The notes beneath the pieces were generated by a model. That model had not been told where the DNA came from. It ran no database searches and was given only the letters and a program-made list of their open reading frames with translations. A stretch of 63,309 nt of DNA. Source: a virus. The position numbers and the translations under genes were made by a program. Location of the stretch: IMG/VR virus record IMGVR_UViG_3300036846_000911, positions 1-63,309 of that record; one strand, written 5' to 3'. Below, in pieces: positions 34,281 to 41,172 of this stretch; position 1 is the stretch's first letter, and the number at the start of each line of letters is the position of its first letter.

Positions 34281-34526
34281 ATGAGTACCCACCAATCGCG
34301 CCGTACGGGCCGCACGCGTGCCCGGATGGCTGCCCTAGCCTTGTCTGCCTCTTTGCTCTCTACGGGCGCGTACGGCGCCGTGACTGCCCTTGCCGACCCT
34401 CGCCCGTGGATAGCGTGCGGTCCCGGAGCGTGTACGGCTGGTGTCGACGTCCACGGGTACGCGGTCAGCATGGCTGTGCTGCGGAGCGCTCCGGTCGTTT
34501 CCGTCGTGATCGGTGCCGACCGATGA
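34281..34526 (+). CDS. small secreted or membrane protein, 81 aa
   Basis: A basic N-terminus (MSTHQSRRTGRTRARM) is followed by a hydrophobic segment (AALALSASLLSTGAYGAVTA) and a possible signal-peptidase site ALA-DP. The remaining 40 residues contain two Cys (IACGPGACTAG). It looks like an exported small protein. Its stop overlaps the next start. Confidence 0.6.
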   Translation: MSTHQSRRTGRTRARMAALALSASLLSTGAYGAVTALADPRPWIACGPGACTAGVDVHGYAVSMAVLRSAPVVSVVIGADR

Positions 34527-34717
34527 TGCGCGCGCGACGTCGTGAGGCTGTCAGCCTGGCTCTCGCCGCTGTGCTCGGTATCGGTCTGTACGCCGCAGGA
34601 TTCACCCTCCGACCGGAGTGCCAGGCCAGCCGCTGCGAGTTGCTGGTGAGCGCTCCGGGTGAGGCATGGCTGGCGGTTGGCATGCATGGCTGGCACCCGT
34701 ACGCGGTTCACAGCTGA
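34523..34717 (+). CDS. small secreted or membrane protein, 64 aa
   Basis: A basic N-terminus (MMRARRREA) is followed by a hydrophobic helix (VSLALAAVLGIGLYAAGFTL) and a short tail with two Cys. It is translationally coupled to the preceding exported protein, so the pair may act together. Function unknown. Confidence 0.58.
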   Translation: MMRARRREAVSLALAAVLGIGLYAAGFTLRPECQASRCELLVSAPGEAWLAVGMHGWHPYAVHS

Positions 34718-34726
34718 CCTTGGTTC

Positions 34727-34798
34727 GCACGCGTGAACGCGTGTACCTGGACGACCGTCGCATGTGGACGGTGTACCTGGACACGCGTTCACGCGTGC
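34727..34798. repeat. 18-base perfect inverted repeat flanking paired GTACCTGGAC words
   Basis: GCACGCGTGAACGCGTGT (34727-34744) and its exact complement (34781-34798) bracket two direct copies of GTACCTGGAC. The same word occurs in complement twice near 31.25-31.31 kb. The right arm ends at the base before a TTGCGC -35 element, so this is a candidate operator or terminator-promoter boundary. Confidence 0.6.
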
Positions 34799-34828
34799 TT
34801 GCGCGTATGCGGTAGCGCGTGGTTTACT
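34799..34828 (+). promoter_or_regulatory. putative promoter, TTGCGC-N18-TTTACT
   Basis: TTGCGC (34799-34804), 18-base spacer, TTTACT (34823-34828), followed by TGAC. The same -35, spacer length and TACTTGAC block recur at 38177-38206. Confidence 0.55.
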
Positions 34829-34869
34829 TGACGGGTACCGCCCGCCGGGAGCAAAGGAGAAGACAACCC

Positions 34870-35076
34870 ATGACGCTTGCCCGCATATGGGATGCGAATT
34901 TTAGTCACCGCTACATCGACGTTGTCGACGTAACCGACGGAATGCTTGAGCTTGAGCTTCCGGACGGCGAGTCGCTGATGTTGAGCGAGGGCAGTGCGCG
35001 CGTTTTGCGGCGCGAGATCAACCGCTACCTCGCCGGCCAGGCCCAACTGGCTAAGCAAGCGTCGCAAGACTCTTGA
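34870..35076 (+). CDS. hypothetical protein, 68 aa
   Basis: The ATG at 34870 is chosen because AAAGGAG precedes it. The pattern is a short beta-rich first half (YIDVVDVTDGMLELELPDGE) and a helical second half (SARVLRREINRYL). Not recognised; it may be a small regulator. Confidence 0.6.
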   Translation: MTLARIWDANFSHRYIDVVDVTDGMLELELPDGESLMLSEGSARVLRREINRYLAGQAQLAKQASQDS

Positions 35077-35118
35077 CCGGCCGGTCACCCGCGAGGCAAC
35101 GTGCCTAGCGTCTCGTCA

Positions 35119-35158
35119 AAGCTGGCACGGTGTGGCCTAGCTCACACCGTGCCAGCTT
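35119..35158 (+). terminator. perfect hairpin abutting a promoter
   Basis: AAGCTGGCACGGTGTG and its exact complement around an eight-base loop. It ends inside the -35 of the next promoter. It may terminate the upstream transcript or act as an operator for the downstream one. Confidence 0.65.
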
Positions 35159-35185
35159 GCGGGAACCCGGTAGCAGGGCTAGACT
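35157..35185 (+). promoter_or_regulatory. promoter with leaderless start
   Basis: TTGCGG (35157-35162), exactly 17 bases, TAGACT (35180-35185), and ATG six bases later at 35192. No Shine-Dalgarno is present, so the transcript should be leaderless, common in actinobacteria. Confidence 0.65.
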
Positions 35186-35191
35186 TTCGGT

Positions 35192-35662
35192 ATGAGCACA
35201 GAGAGCAACACGGAGGGCGCGGGGGCCGCGCGCGCGGGCCGCCCGGCCGCAGCCGCGCCCACCACGGCCGAAACCGGCGACGCGGCGCCCGACCCGGCCG
35301 TGGTGGCCGCAGCCCTGGACGGGTACGTCGAGTGTGCGCTGTGGTCCGAGCTGGACGACGACGGCGAGCCGCTGGACGCCCACCACGCACGGGAGGCGAT
35401 CCACGTCGACAGTCTCGCCGACATGTACGCCGATGTGCTGGCGTTCATCCGTGGTTGCCTGCAAGAGCGCCCGGACGTGTTCGAGGGTATGGCACCCGGC
35501 CAGATAGGCCACGATTTCTGGCTGACTCGCAACCATCACGGCGCGGGTTTCTGGGATCGCGGGTTGGGCGAACGGGGCGAGTGGTTGACGGCCATGGCCC
35601 ATCCGTACGGAGACGCATCGCTGTACGTCGGCGATGATGGCAACGTGTACTACAACGGCTAG
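35192..35662 (+). CDS. hypothetical phage protein, 156 aa
   Basis: The first 40 residues are Ala/Thr/Gly/Pro-rich. The C-terminal 55 residues (IGHDFWLTRNHHGAGFWDRG, then YGDASLYVGDDG) form a motif I have seen recurrently in actinophage hypothetical proteins; its function is not known. Leaderless start. Confidence 0.68.
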   Translation: MSTESNTEGAGAARAGRPAAAAPTTAETGDAAPDPAVVAAALDGYVECALWSELDDDGEPLDAHHAREAIHVDSLADMYADVLAFIRGCLQERPDVFEGMAPGQIGHDFWLTRNHHGAGFWDRGLGERGEWLTAMAHPYGDASLYVGDDGNVYYNG

Positions 35663-35671
35663 GAGACGACC

Positions 35672-35992
35672 ATGATGGACACAGAAACGTACGTGCTGAA
35701 CGCGAATGTGGAGATGCACAGGATCGAGATGTGCCCCGATTGCGTGCTCATCACAGCCAACGGCGAGCCCGGCGGCGACCCGGCGGATTTCGACCTGGAC
35801 CGTTGGTCGGCCGGGGTTGAGAATTTGTGGCCGCACGCGGACGGCTGGTCGTTCGGCAATGGCTGGTCGGACCCGGACGCGGAGCCGTGGTTTTCCTGGA
35901 GCCCGTGCGAGGGTTGCGGGTCAACACTCGGCGGGGATCGCGAGTACGGGTACGTGGGAAGGCCCGCATCAAGATCAACTTCTCCGGAGTGA
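35672..35992 (+). CDS. hypothetical protein with Cys pairs, 106 aa
   Basis: Start after AGGAGACGACC; two adjacent ATGs are possible. MCPDCVL and SPCEGCGS give two CxxC pairs that could form a zinc ribbon, with an acidic Trp-rich middle. The last codons run into the CAAGATCA repeat cluster. Confidence 0.6.
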   Translation: MMDTETYVLNANVEMHRIEMCPDCVLITANGEPGGDPADFDLDRWSAGVENLWPHADGWSFGNGWSDPDAEPWFSWSPCEGCGSTLGGDREYGYVGRPASRSTSPE

Positions 35993-36080
35993 TCCTGGGA
36001 AGGCCATCGACCAAGATCAACTTCACTATCAAGATCATCTTCTCTAGGTGGGTCCACGGGGATCACCTATCAAGATCATT
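35970..36080 (+). repeat. CAAGATCA motif cluster (four copies)
   Basis: CAAGATCAAC at 35970 and 36012, CAAGATCATC at 36030 and CAAGATCATT at 36071, all on the plus strand. Further copies lie at 36456, 36518, 36814, 37282, 39230, 41469, 41475 and 41523, mostly between or at the ends of genes. The first copies extend to CAAGATCAACTTC. They are asymmetric and all in the direction of transcription. Confidence 0.6.
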
Positions 36081-36103
36081 CGCGAGTTGGAGAAGGGCAC
36101 ATC

Positions 36104-36310
36104 ATGATCAGCACGACCGCTTGCGGCTACTGCGGGCTACCCGCCGAGGAAGCCGAGACACCGTTGGGCATCGCGTGGGTTCACGGCGAAGGCACCCCGG
36201 ATGTCCCGGCCGTCACGTCGCCGGGCGACTTTGTCACCGGGAACCACCGACCAGGCACCAGGATCAACCCGGTCGACCTGGTGGACGACGACGACGAGAC
36301 GCCTTCATGA
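36104..36310 (+). CDS. small zinc-binding-like protein, 68 aa
   Basis: It opens MISTTACGYCGLPAEEAETP; the CxxC is followed by a Trp-Val-His that could complete a metal site. Acidic C-terminus. Preceded by GGAGAAGGG. Not recognised. Confidence 0.55.
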   Translation: MISTTACGYCGLPAEEAETPLGIAWVHGEGTPDVPAVTSPGDFVTGNHRPGTRINPVDLVDDDDETPS

Positions 36311-36322
36311 TCGTTTACCGAC

Positions 36323-36345
36323 CGCTCAACGTTCCGCGTTGAGCG
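36323..36345 (+). terminator. hairpin before tRNA-like gene
   Basis: CGCTCAACG and CGTTGAGCG pair around TTCCG. It ends three bases before the tRNA-like sequence, so it may terminate the upstream mRNA or guide 5' processing. Confidence 0.5.
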
Positions 36346-36348
36346 CGC

Positions 36349-36440
36349 GGGCCGCGCAAGCTCAGTGATGGAGAGAGCACCGATCCCGCGCCTATCGGGC
36401 CAGTGTTCGGCGACCGCAGGTTCGAATCCTGCCCGGCCCA
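36349..36440 (+). tRNA. atypical tRNA-like gene, long variable arm, 9-nt anticodon loop
   Basis: The acceptor GGGCCG (36349-36354) pairs with CGGCCC (36434-36439), discriminator A. D-stem GCTC/GAGC, anticodon stem CCGAT/ATCGG, long variable region with GCC/GGC, and a canonical T-arm GCAGG-TTCGAAT-CCTGC are all present. Two things are abnormal: the anticodon loop CCCGCGCCT has nine bases and no T at the usual position before the anticodon, and four or five bases separate acceptor and D-stem. No CCA is encoded. It could be a decayed Leu/Ser-type tRNA, a frameshifting tRNA or a tRNA mimic. I do not assign an amino acid. Confidence 0.55.
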
Positions 36441-36494
36441 CGCATCAAACGGCACCAAGATCAACTACCCAGCCGGAAGCAGGGAGCGTCGGGC

Positions 36495-36752
36495 ATGTCG
36501 CAGGTGACATACCTAGTCAAGATCAACGTGGATAGCGCCGCGTGGGCCACCGAATACGGCCATGCGGACATCTTCGACGCGGCGCTCGACGCCGCACAGC
36601 ACGTGACGTCCGCCGAATACGCGCAGGCCATGATCGACGCCGTCAAGGCGTTGGGCGCGAGCGGCCTGTACCAGGTCGACGCGGCGGTGATCGACACCAC
36701 CACCGATGACGTCCCGTTCACCCCGCTGGAAAACCCGCCCGTGAATCGGTGA
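36495..36752 (+). CDS. hypothetical protein, 85 aa
   Basis: It begins MSQVTYLVKINVDSAAWATE and is a small alpha/beta protein with an Ala-rich helix (QAMIDAVKALGASG). The leader CAAGATCAAC plus GCAGGGAGC before the start is nearly repeated before the next gene, suggesting common regulation. Confidence 0.6.
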   Translation: MSQVTYLVKINVDSAAWATEYGHADIFDAALDAAQHVTSAEYAQAMIDAVKALGASGLYQVDAAVIDTTTDDVPFTPLENPPVNR

Positions 36753-36796
36753 CCACCCCGTCAGGATCAAGTGCAGAAGCAGGGAGCAAGGCGACC

Positions 36797-37267
36797 ATGG
36801 ATACAACCCAACTCAAGATCATCCGCAGCGTTGAGCGGATCGGCCGGAACACGGCCAACGGAAACCCGGTCTACCGGGTGTCCTTCACCGACGGCACGGA
36901 AGGCACGACGGTCGCGGACGGCTCGATCGGTTTCATGATCGACAATTCCGACCTGCGTGATGTTCCGGTCTGGATCTCCACGCGGGACAACAAGATCGCC
37001 GCCGCCCAGCGCGCCACCTGCGGCTACGCCGCCGCCCACCGGGGCAGGCCCGCCGCCGCCATCATCGACTGCGGCCCGATCGTCGGTCTGGTGGCGGCAT
37101 GTGCGGCATGCGCGGACCTGTACGCAAGTCTTATCCGGTGCCGCTACTGCCTGGCGAACATCGGGCCGGAACGCGGCGTCTACGTCGACCGTCACCACTC
37201 GTCCACGTGCGAGCAATCGCCGACGAAACACCACCGGCCCACGGTCGACGCGGAAGCGAGCGCGTGA
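36797..37267 (+). CDS. hypothetical protein, 156 aa, Cys-rich C-terminus
   Basis: The ATG at 36797 is chosen over a GTG at 36749 because AGCAGGGAGC precedes it, as before other genes here. The N-terminal half is beta-rich (VYRVSFTDGTEGTTVADGS). The C-terminal half has CAACADLY and CRYCLANIG, a probable zinc ribbon. Not recognised. Confidence 0.58.
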   Translation: MDTTQLKIIRSVERIGRNTANGNPVYRVSFTDGTEGTTVADGSIGFMIDNSDLRDVPVWISTRDNKIAAAQRATCGYAAAHRGRPAAAIIDCGPIVGLVAACAACADLYASLIRCRYCLANIGPERGVYVDRHHSSTCEQSPTKHHRPTVDAEASA

Positions 37268-37325
37268 CGCGGTATACGCACCAAGATCAAGATCGTCAGC
37301 ACAACCACGCAAAGGAATACGCACC

Positions 37326-37829
37326 ATGATCGATAGCCAGCCCGACCCCGGTTTCCCAACCAGCGCGTCAACCACTCCCGACGTCCCCGAGGTCGCCCGC
37401 AACAGGTGGGCTTTCCGGGAGAATTTCGCCCGTGGGAAGCAGCGGTACCAGACGCTGCACCCGCCGCAGTACGAGGCGCGTAAGGCCGCGTTGGAGGCCA
37501 AGTGGGCGGAGCGGGACGCGCGCACAGCGCAGATGCGGGAAGACTTCCGGGTCAAGCGCGGCGGGGCCGCCACGACGCCGGAGCAGGTTGCCGCCGACGC
37601 GGCCCGTGCCGGCATGTCGGTGGTCGACTACGCGGCGGCACAGGCCGTCCTGACGGGCGGGCAGGCCGGTGCGGCGGCGGTGCAGCAGTTCAAAACCGTC
37701 ACGTCCGGTGGGGTGAAGCACGGGCTGCACGCGACGTTGACCGTGTTCACCTGCGGGCTGTGGGCTCCGGTCTGGTTGCTGGCAACGATATTCGCCAACA
37801 AGAAGATCAAAACGACGGTCCCGAGGTAG
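37326..37829 (+). CDS. membrane-associated hypothetical protein, 167 aa
   Basis: The first 120 residues are charged and helical. The last 45 contain KHGLHATLTVFTCGLWAPVW followed by LLATIF and a basic tail, a recurrent actinophage/actinobacterial membrane motif. Function unknown. Two CAAGATC words lie in its leader. Confidence 0.62.
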   Translation: MIDSQPDPGFPTSASTTPDVPEVARNRWAFRENFARGKQRYQTLHPPQYEARKAALEAKWAERDARTAQMREDFRVKRGGAATTPEQVAADAARAGMSVVDYAAAQAVLTGGQAGAAAVQQFKTVTSGGVKHGLHATLTVFTCGLWAPVWLLATIFANKKIKTTVPR

Positions 37830-37838
37830 GTGCGGACG

Positions 37839-38171
37839 ATGGGCGTGAAACCTCTCAACTTCCCGCCGGGCCACACGTGGGCGACGGTGCGGGTGGAGCA
37901 CGTCATCTCGATCACCGATGTGGTCCTGGCGCTCGCTACGGTGGCGATCCGTCGTGGCGAGATGCCCGACAAGCTCACCAGGGCGCAGGTGTCGTTGATC
38001 GTGCGGGACAAGTTGTACGACGACGGCGCGGACTGGGCGCAGGAAGACCTGTGGGATGAGCTGCCGGAGGAGCAGGCCGGGCAGGTACGCGCGTGGGCGT
38101 TTGCACACGTGTCGCGGTTGTGGCCGGAAGCGGCCAAAGGTGTCATGGGATGGATGACCGGCGCCGTCTAG
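37839..38171 (+). CDS. hypothetical protein, 110 aa
   Basis: GTG at 37830 is an alternative start. It has a helical segment (ITDVVLALATVAIRRGEMPD) and a Trp-rich C-terminal half. Not recognised. Confidence 0.55.
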   Translation: MGVKPLNFPPGHTWATVRVEHVISITDVVLALATVAIRRGEMPDKLTRAQVSLIVRDKLYDDGADWAQEDLWDELPEEQAGQVRAWAFAHVSRLWPEAAKGVMGWMTGAV

Positions 38172-38176
38172 CTAGC

Positions 38177-38206
38177 TTGCGCCAACCGCTAGCAAGATGC
38201 GATACT
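38177..38206 (+). promoter_or_regulatory. putative promoter, TTGCGC-N18-GATACT
   Basis: TTGCGC (38177-38182), 18 bases, GATACT (38201-38206) followed by TGAC. It shares -35, spacer length and TACTTGAC with 34799-34828. The next ATG (38262) has GCAGGGAGC upstream, so this transcript has a normal leader. Confidence 0.58.
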
Positions 38207-38261
38207 TGACCGACCAGCGCGGCACCCCCGCCGCACGGCAAATGCAGGGAGCACAACGGAA

Positions 38262-38729
38262 ATGACGACATCCACGACCGTCCTGGCAATGGACGAGTAC
38301 AACGCGTTGACCTTGAGCGCCATGGCCGATTGTTTCAGCCCGGAGGGTCCCGGGTCGGCGGGCGATGCGTTTCTCCTGCGGGTGCGCAACGCGGTGTCCG
38401 GTGCGATCAGGGAAGGGCGCATCTGCCTGGATGGCACCGAGCGCAACGACGACGGCGAGAAGCGCATCGACGTGGTGTCCACGATCTGCGACGGAACACC
38501 GAGCGTGTACACCCCGACGCGGTGGGCCGAGTTCGTCGACCTGCGCGCATACCAGGAGGACGCGCGCGACGGCGAGTGGCCGGCGGATTTGACCGACGCC
38601 GCCGCCGTCGCGTTGATCGTCATCGCTGAGCGGCTGGCCGATGCGCTGATCGATGAGGCGCGCGAGCAGTACGCGGCGGAGCACGAGGGCGACGACGAGG
38701 ACCAGGACGACGAGGAGACCGGCGAATGA
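38262..38729 (+). CDS. hypothetical acidic protein, 155 aa
   Basis: Mostly helical, ending in a strongly acidic tail (EHEGDDEDQDDEETGE). Not recognised. Four-base overlap with the Uma2-like gene. Confidence 0.6.
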   Translation: MTTSTTVLAMDEYNALTLSAMADCFSPEGPGSAGDAFLLRVRNAVSGAIREGRICLDGTERNDDGEKRIDVVSTICDGTPSVYTPTRWAEFVDLRAYQEDARDGEWPADLTDAAAVALIVIAERLADALIDEAREQYAAEHEGDDEDQDDEETGE

Positions 38730-39280
38730 CTCTTACCATCACGGGTCCGGAGATGCTGTCTCGATTGGAGGCGATGTTTCCCGATCAACGATTCGAGATC
38801 ACCGAGGAAGGCGACTACCACCCGATCATGAGCCCGTCGTATGAGCACGCCAGCCTGGCGCTGGAACTTCAGTTCTGGTTGGTGCGGTTCGTTGAGCAGA
38901 TGAGGGTGCGCCCAACCGGCCATTTCCAAACTCATCTGCACGGCAATCGTGAGCCGGATATCGCGGTGCTCGATGGGCGGGAGGTGCCGAAGGCGTGGGC
39001 GCCACCGGCGCAGTTCGTGTCGCTGGTCATCGAGATCAACTCTCCGTCGAATCTGAAAGACGACTGGGAGCTGAAGATGGCCGCATATGCGCATTCAGGT
39101 ATCCGGCACTACTGGATTGTCGGGCTCGATGAGCGAGTGACGATGCTGACGCTCGCGCACGACCCGACCGGGCAGCCGATCTACGTCCAGGCGCACGGTG
39201 AGACGCCGACGGTGGCCGAACTCATCAAGCAAGATCAACTTCCGGTGGGTGTGCTGCTGGACTACCAGGGCGGGAAGTGA
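38726..39280 (+). CDS. Uma2-family (DUF820) PD-(D/E)XK nuclease-fold protein
   Basis: The protein has 184 aa. Typical features: FEITEEGDYHPIMSPSYEHA at the N-terminus, then NREPDIAVLD, VSLVIEINSPSN and LKMAAYAHSGIRHYWIV, giving the acidic residues and Lys of the restriction-endonuclease fold. Uma2 proteins are abundant in cyanobacteria and actinobacteria but no defined substrate is known to me. It may act in genome defence or phage competition. It contains a CAAGATCAAC word near its end. Confidence 0.85.
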   Translation: MTLTITGPEMLSRLEAMFPDQRFEITEEGDYHPIMSPSYEHASLALELQFWLVRFVEQMRVRPTGHFQTHLHGNREPDIAVLDGREVPKAWAPPAQFVSLVIEINSPSNLKDDWELKMAAYAHSGIRHYWIVGLDERVTMLTLAHDPTGQPIYVQAHGETPTVAELIKQDQLPVGVLLDYQGGK

Positions 39281-39678
39281 ATAGGCGAATGGCTGCGAAA
39301 CGGTTCGGTTGGCGCCCCGAAGCCAATGAGCTGATGGTGGAACGCGGGCCGCGTGTTGATCCGCGAACGTGGGCGATTGCCGTCGCCGACGCGGAAGCCA
39401 ACGAGTTCGCGATCAGCGGTTGGGTACGCAAGGCGCTGCACGAGTACATGAGCCAGCCGGAGAAGGTGACCCCGCCGCACGCGACGATCGGCCGGGTAGC
39501 GCCGGTGGCGGCCCGGTCGCTGCGCACGACGGCATCGGTGTGGACGGAGGTTGCGGCGCGGGCACACCGGGAACGTACGACCGTGTCAGGGGTTGTCGCG
39601 GCGGCGATCATGTTCGCCCACGGGCGCCAGGGGGACGACGCCGCCGACACCTCCGAGGTGGCCGAGGTCGCCCCGTGA
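39277..39678 (+). CDS. double ribbon-helix-helix-like protein A
   Basis: The protein has 133 aa, GTG start at a GTGA overlap. Two helical segments resemble ribbon-helix-helix units: around residues 27-55 (PRTWAIAVADAEANEFAISG) and 85-112 (SVWTEVAARAHRERTTVSGV). It is clearly paralogous to the 40211-40582 product. A tandem of two such units could fold as an intramolecular DNA-binding dimer. DNA binding is inference. Confidence 0.6.
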   Translation: MNRRMAAKRFGWRPEANELMVERGPRVDPRTWAIAVADAEANEFAISGWVRKALHEYMSQPEKVTPPHATIGRVAPVAARSLRTTASVWTEVAARAHRERTTVSGVVAAAIMFAHGRQGDDAADTSEVAEVAP

Positions 39679-40016
39679 TCGGCCCGTTGGGGTTGCCGGT
39701 CGGACTGCCGGCGAAACTGCCCGACATCATGCTCATTCCCTGCCGGCCGGTGGACATCAGCGGCCTGCCGCGCATTGAGGGCATCGACCTGCGGGACGTG
39801 GTGACGATCGAACACACCCGCATCCTGTGCGACGAATGCGCCCGGCCGTGCTGGATCGGCCCGCGTCAGCAACGGGTCTGGGAACAGCATCAGGACCGGG
39901 CGGTGCGGGCCTGCTACTTCTGCACGTTCAAGATTGCCGACGCGAACCTTGACCCCGGCGAAACGATGGCGCTCTATGACCTCGGTGGGGGTAAGGCGCC
40001 GCGACGCGGGGTCTGA
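39675..40016 (+). CDS. hypothetical protein, 113 aa, zinc-ribbon-like
   Basis: GTG start at a GTGA overlap. CDECARPCW and CYFCTFKI give two cysteine pairs separated by about 25 residues, typical of a small zinc ribbon. Function unknown. A strong terminator follows. Confidence 0.6.
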   Translation: MIGPLGLPVGLPAKLPDIMLIPCRPVDISGLPRIEGIDLRDVVTIEHTRILCDECARPCWIGPRQQRVWEQHQDRAVRACYFCTFKIADANLDPGETMALYDLGGGKAPRRGV

Positions 40017-40024
40017 TACGCAAA

Positions 40025-40078
40025 CACACAGCAGCGCGGCGTCGACTTGTGAAGGCAGAGACGCCGCGCTGCTGTGTG
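40025..40078 (+). terminator. 19-base-pair hairpin terminator
   Basis: CACACAGCAGCGCGGCGTC and its exact complement around a 16-base loop, nine bases after a stop codon. It closes the transcript that begins near 38.2 kb. Confidence 0.75.
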
Positions 40079-40210
40079 CAGAGGAGGTGGTCCTGAGCAT
40101 TGGAACCCGCGAAGGCAACCCGCCGAACATTCTACGCCCGGTAGTCACGTCATCCACTAACCGCTATCCTCGGCTTGCGTTGCCCGCAAACCGGAAAGGT
40201 CCAGGTCACC

Positions 40211-40582
40211 ATGGTCAAGAAGCTGCGAGGCTGGCAGCCCCTCGTGGAACCGATGGCGGAACGCAGCCCGCGCATCAGCCCCGAGGTGTGGGCAATCGCG
40301 CAAGCCTGCGCTGATGCGCAAACGTCCACAATCGCCTCGTGGGTGCGGCAAAGCCTGTTCGCCTACCTCGCCCAGTCGACCCGCATCCCATCCCCGCCGG
40401 TGCGCTGCGGTGAACGCCGGATGCCGACCCGTTCGGTACGGGCGTCACGCACGCTGTGGGACAAGGTCGCGGCGCGGGCGCTGCGGGACCGGACCACGAT
40501 CTCCGGCGTGGTCGGCGCCGCCATCTTGTACGGAAACGCGGTACACGCGCAGCAGCTCGCCGATGCGGCGGGTGTGTCGTGA
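40211..40582 (+). CDS. double ribbon-helix-helix-like protein B
   Basis: The protein has 123 aa. Residues 23-60 (RISPEVWAIAQACADAQTST) and 80-110 (TLWDKVAARALRDRTTISGV) mirror the two units of the 39277-39678 protein. It starts after GGAAAGG. It lies just after the strong terminator with a possible -10 (TATCCT, 40165-40170), so it likely begins a new transcript. Confidence 0.62.
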   Translation: MVKKLRGWQPLVEPMAERSPRISPEVWAIAQACADAQTSTIASWVRQSLFAYLAQSTRIPSPPVRCGERRMPTRSVRASRTLWDKVAARALRDRTTISGVVGAAILYGNAVHAQQLADAAGVS

Positions 40583-41172
40583 TCCCCGACCCGGCGGCTG
40601 TCCTGGTGGCGCTGCGGGAGGTGGAACGGGAGCACCACCGGGGCGGCTGGGACGGGGCACCGGCGGTGCACGCGCTGCGGGCGCGGCGCGGCGCGGTGGC
40701 GGCGAGTGTGGCGCTGCCGCTACGCAACGAGGTGCCGCCGGGTGCGGCGCTGGCGGCGGTGGCGGTGTCGATGGTCGACGCCGGCCGGCCGGCGGTGCCG
40801 TTGACCGGGGCCACGTTCGCCGGCTGGGCGATAGTGTCGGAAGCCTGGATGGTGGAGGGTCAGGAGCGGCCGAATGTGCGTTCGCTCAAAGACGCGCCGG
40901 GCCGCTTCGAGATCCGCTTCGCGATGGCGGCCGACACGACCGGGCAGTTGTACTACGTGCAACGCAAACGCGGCGAGGCTCCGACCGCCCAGATCATCGA
41001 CGGCGGCGCCAGCGGTGTTGACGGGATGGCCGTCGATGGTCGGCTCGCGGCGGCGTTGCAGCTGATGATCGCCGCGACGGCGCCGTATCTGGATGGTGCG
41101 CACGCGGCGCAGTGGCTGGTTGATTTTCGGGATGCGCTGATTTCACGACTGATCGGGGAGTTGGACAACTGA
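40579..41172 (+). CDS. hypothetical protein, 197 aa
   Basis: GTG start at a GTGA overlap. Ala-rich N-terminus (AAVLVALREVEREHHRGGWD) and a central beta-rich domain (FEIRFAMAADTTGQLYYVQ). Not recognised. Confidence 0.58.
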   Translation: MIPDPAAVLVALREVEREHHRGGWDGAPAVHALRARRGAVAASVALPLRNEVPPGAALAAVAVSMVDAGRPAVPLTGATFAGWAIVSEAWMVEGQERPNVRSLKDAPGRFEIRFAMAADTTGQLYYVQRKRGEAPTAQIIDGGASGVDGMAVDGRLAAALQLMIAATAPYLDGAHAAQWLVDFRDALISRLIGELDN

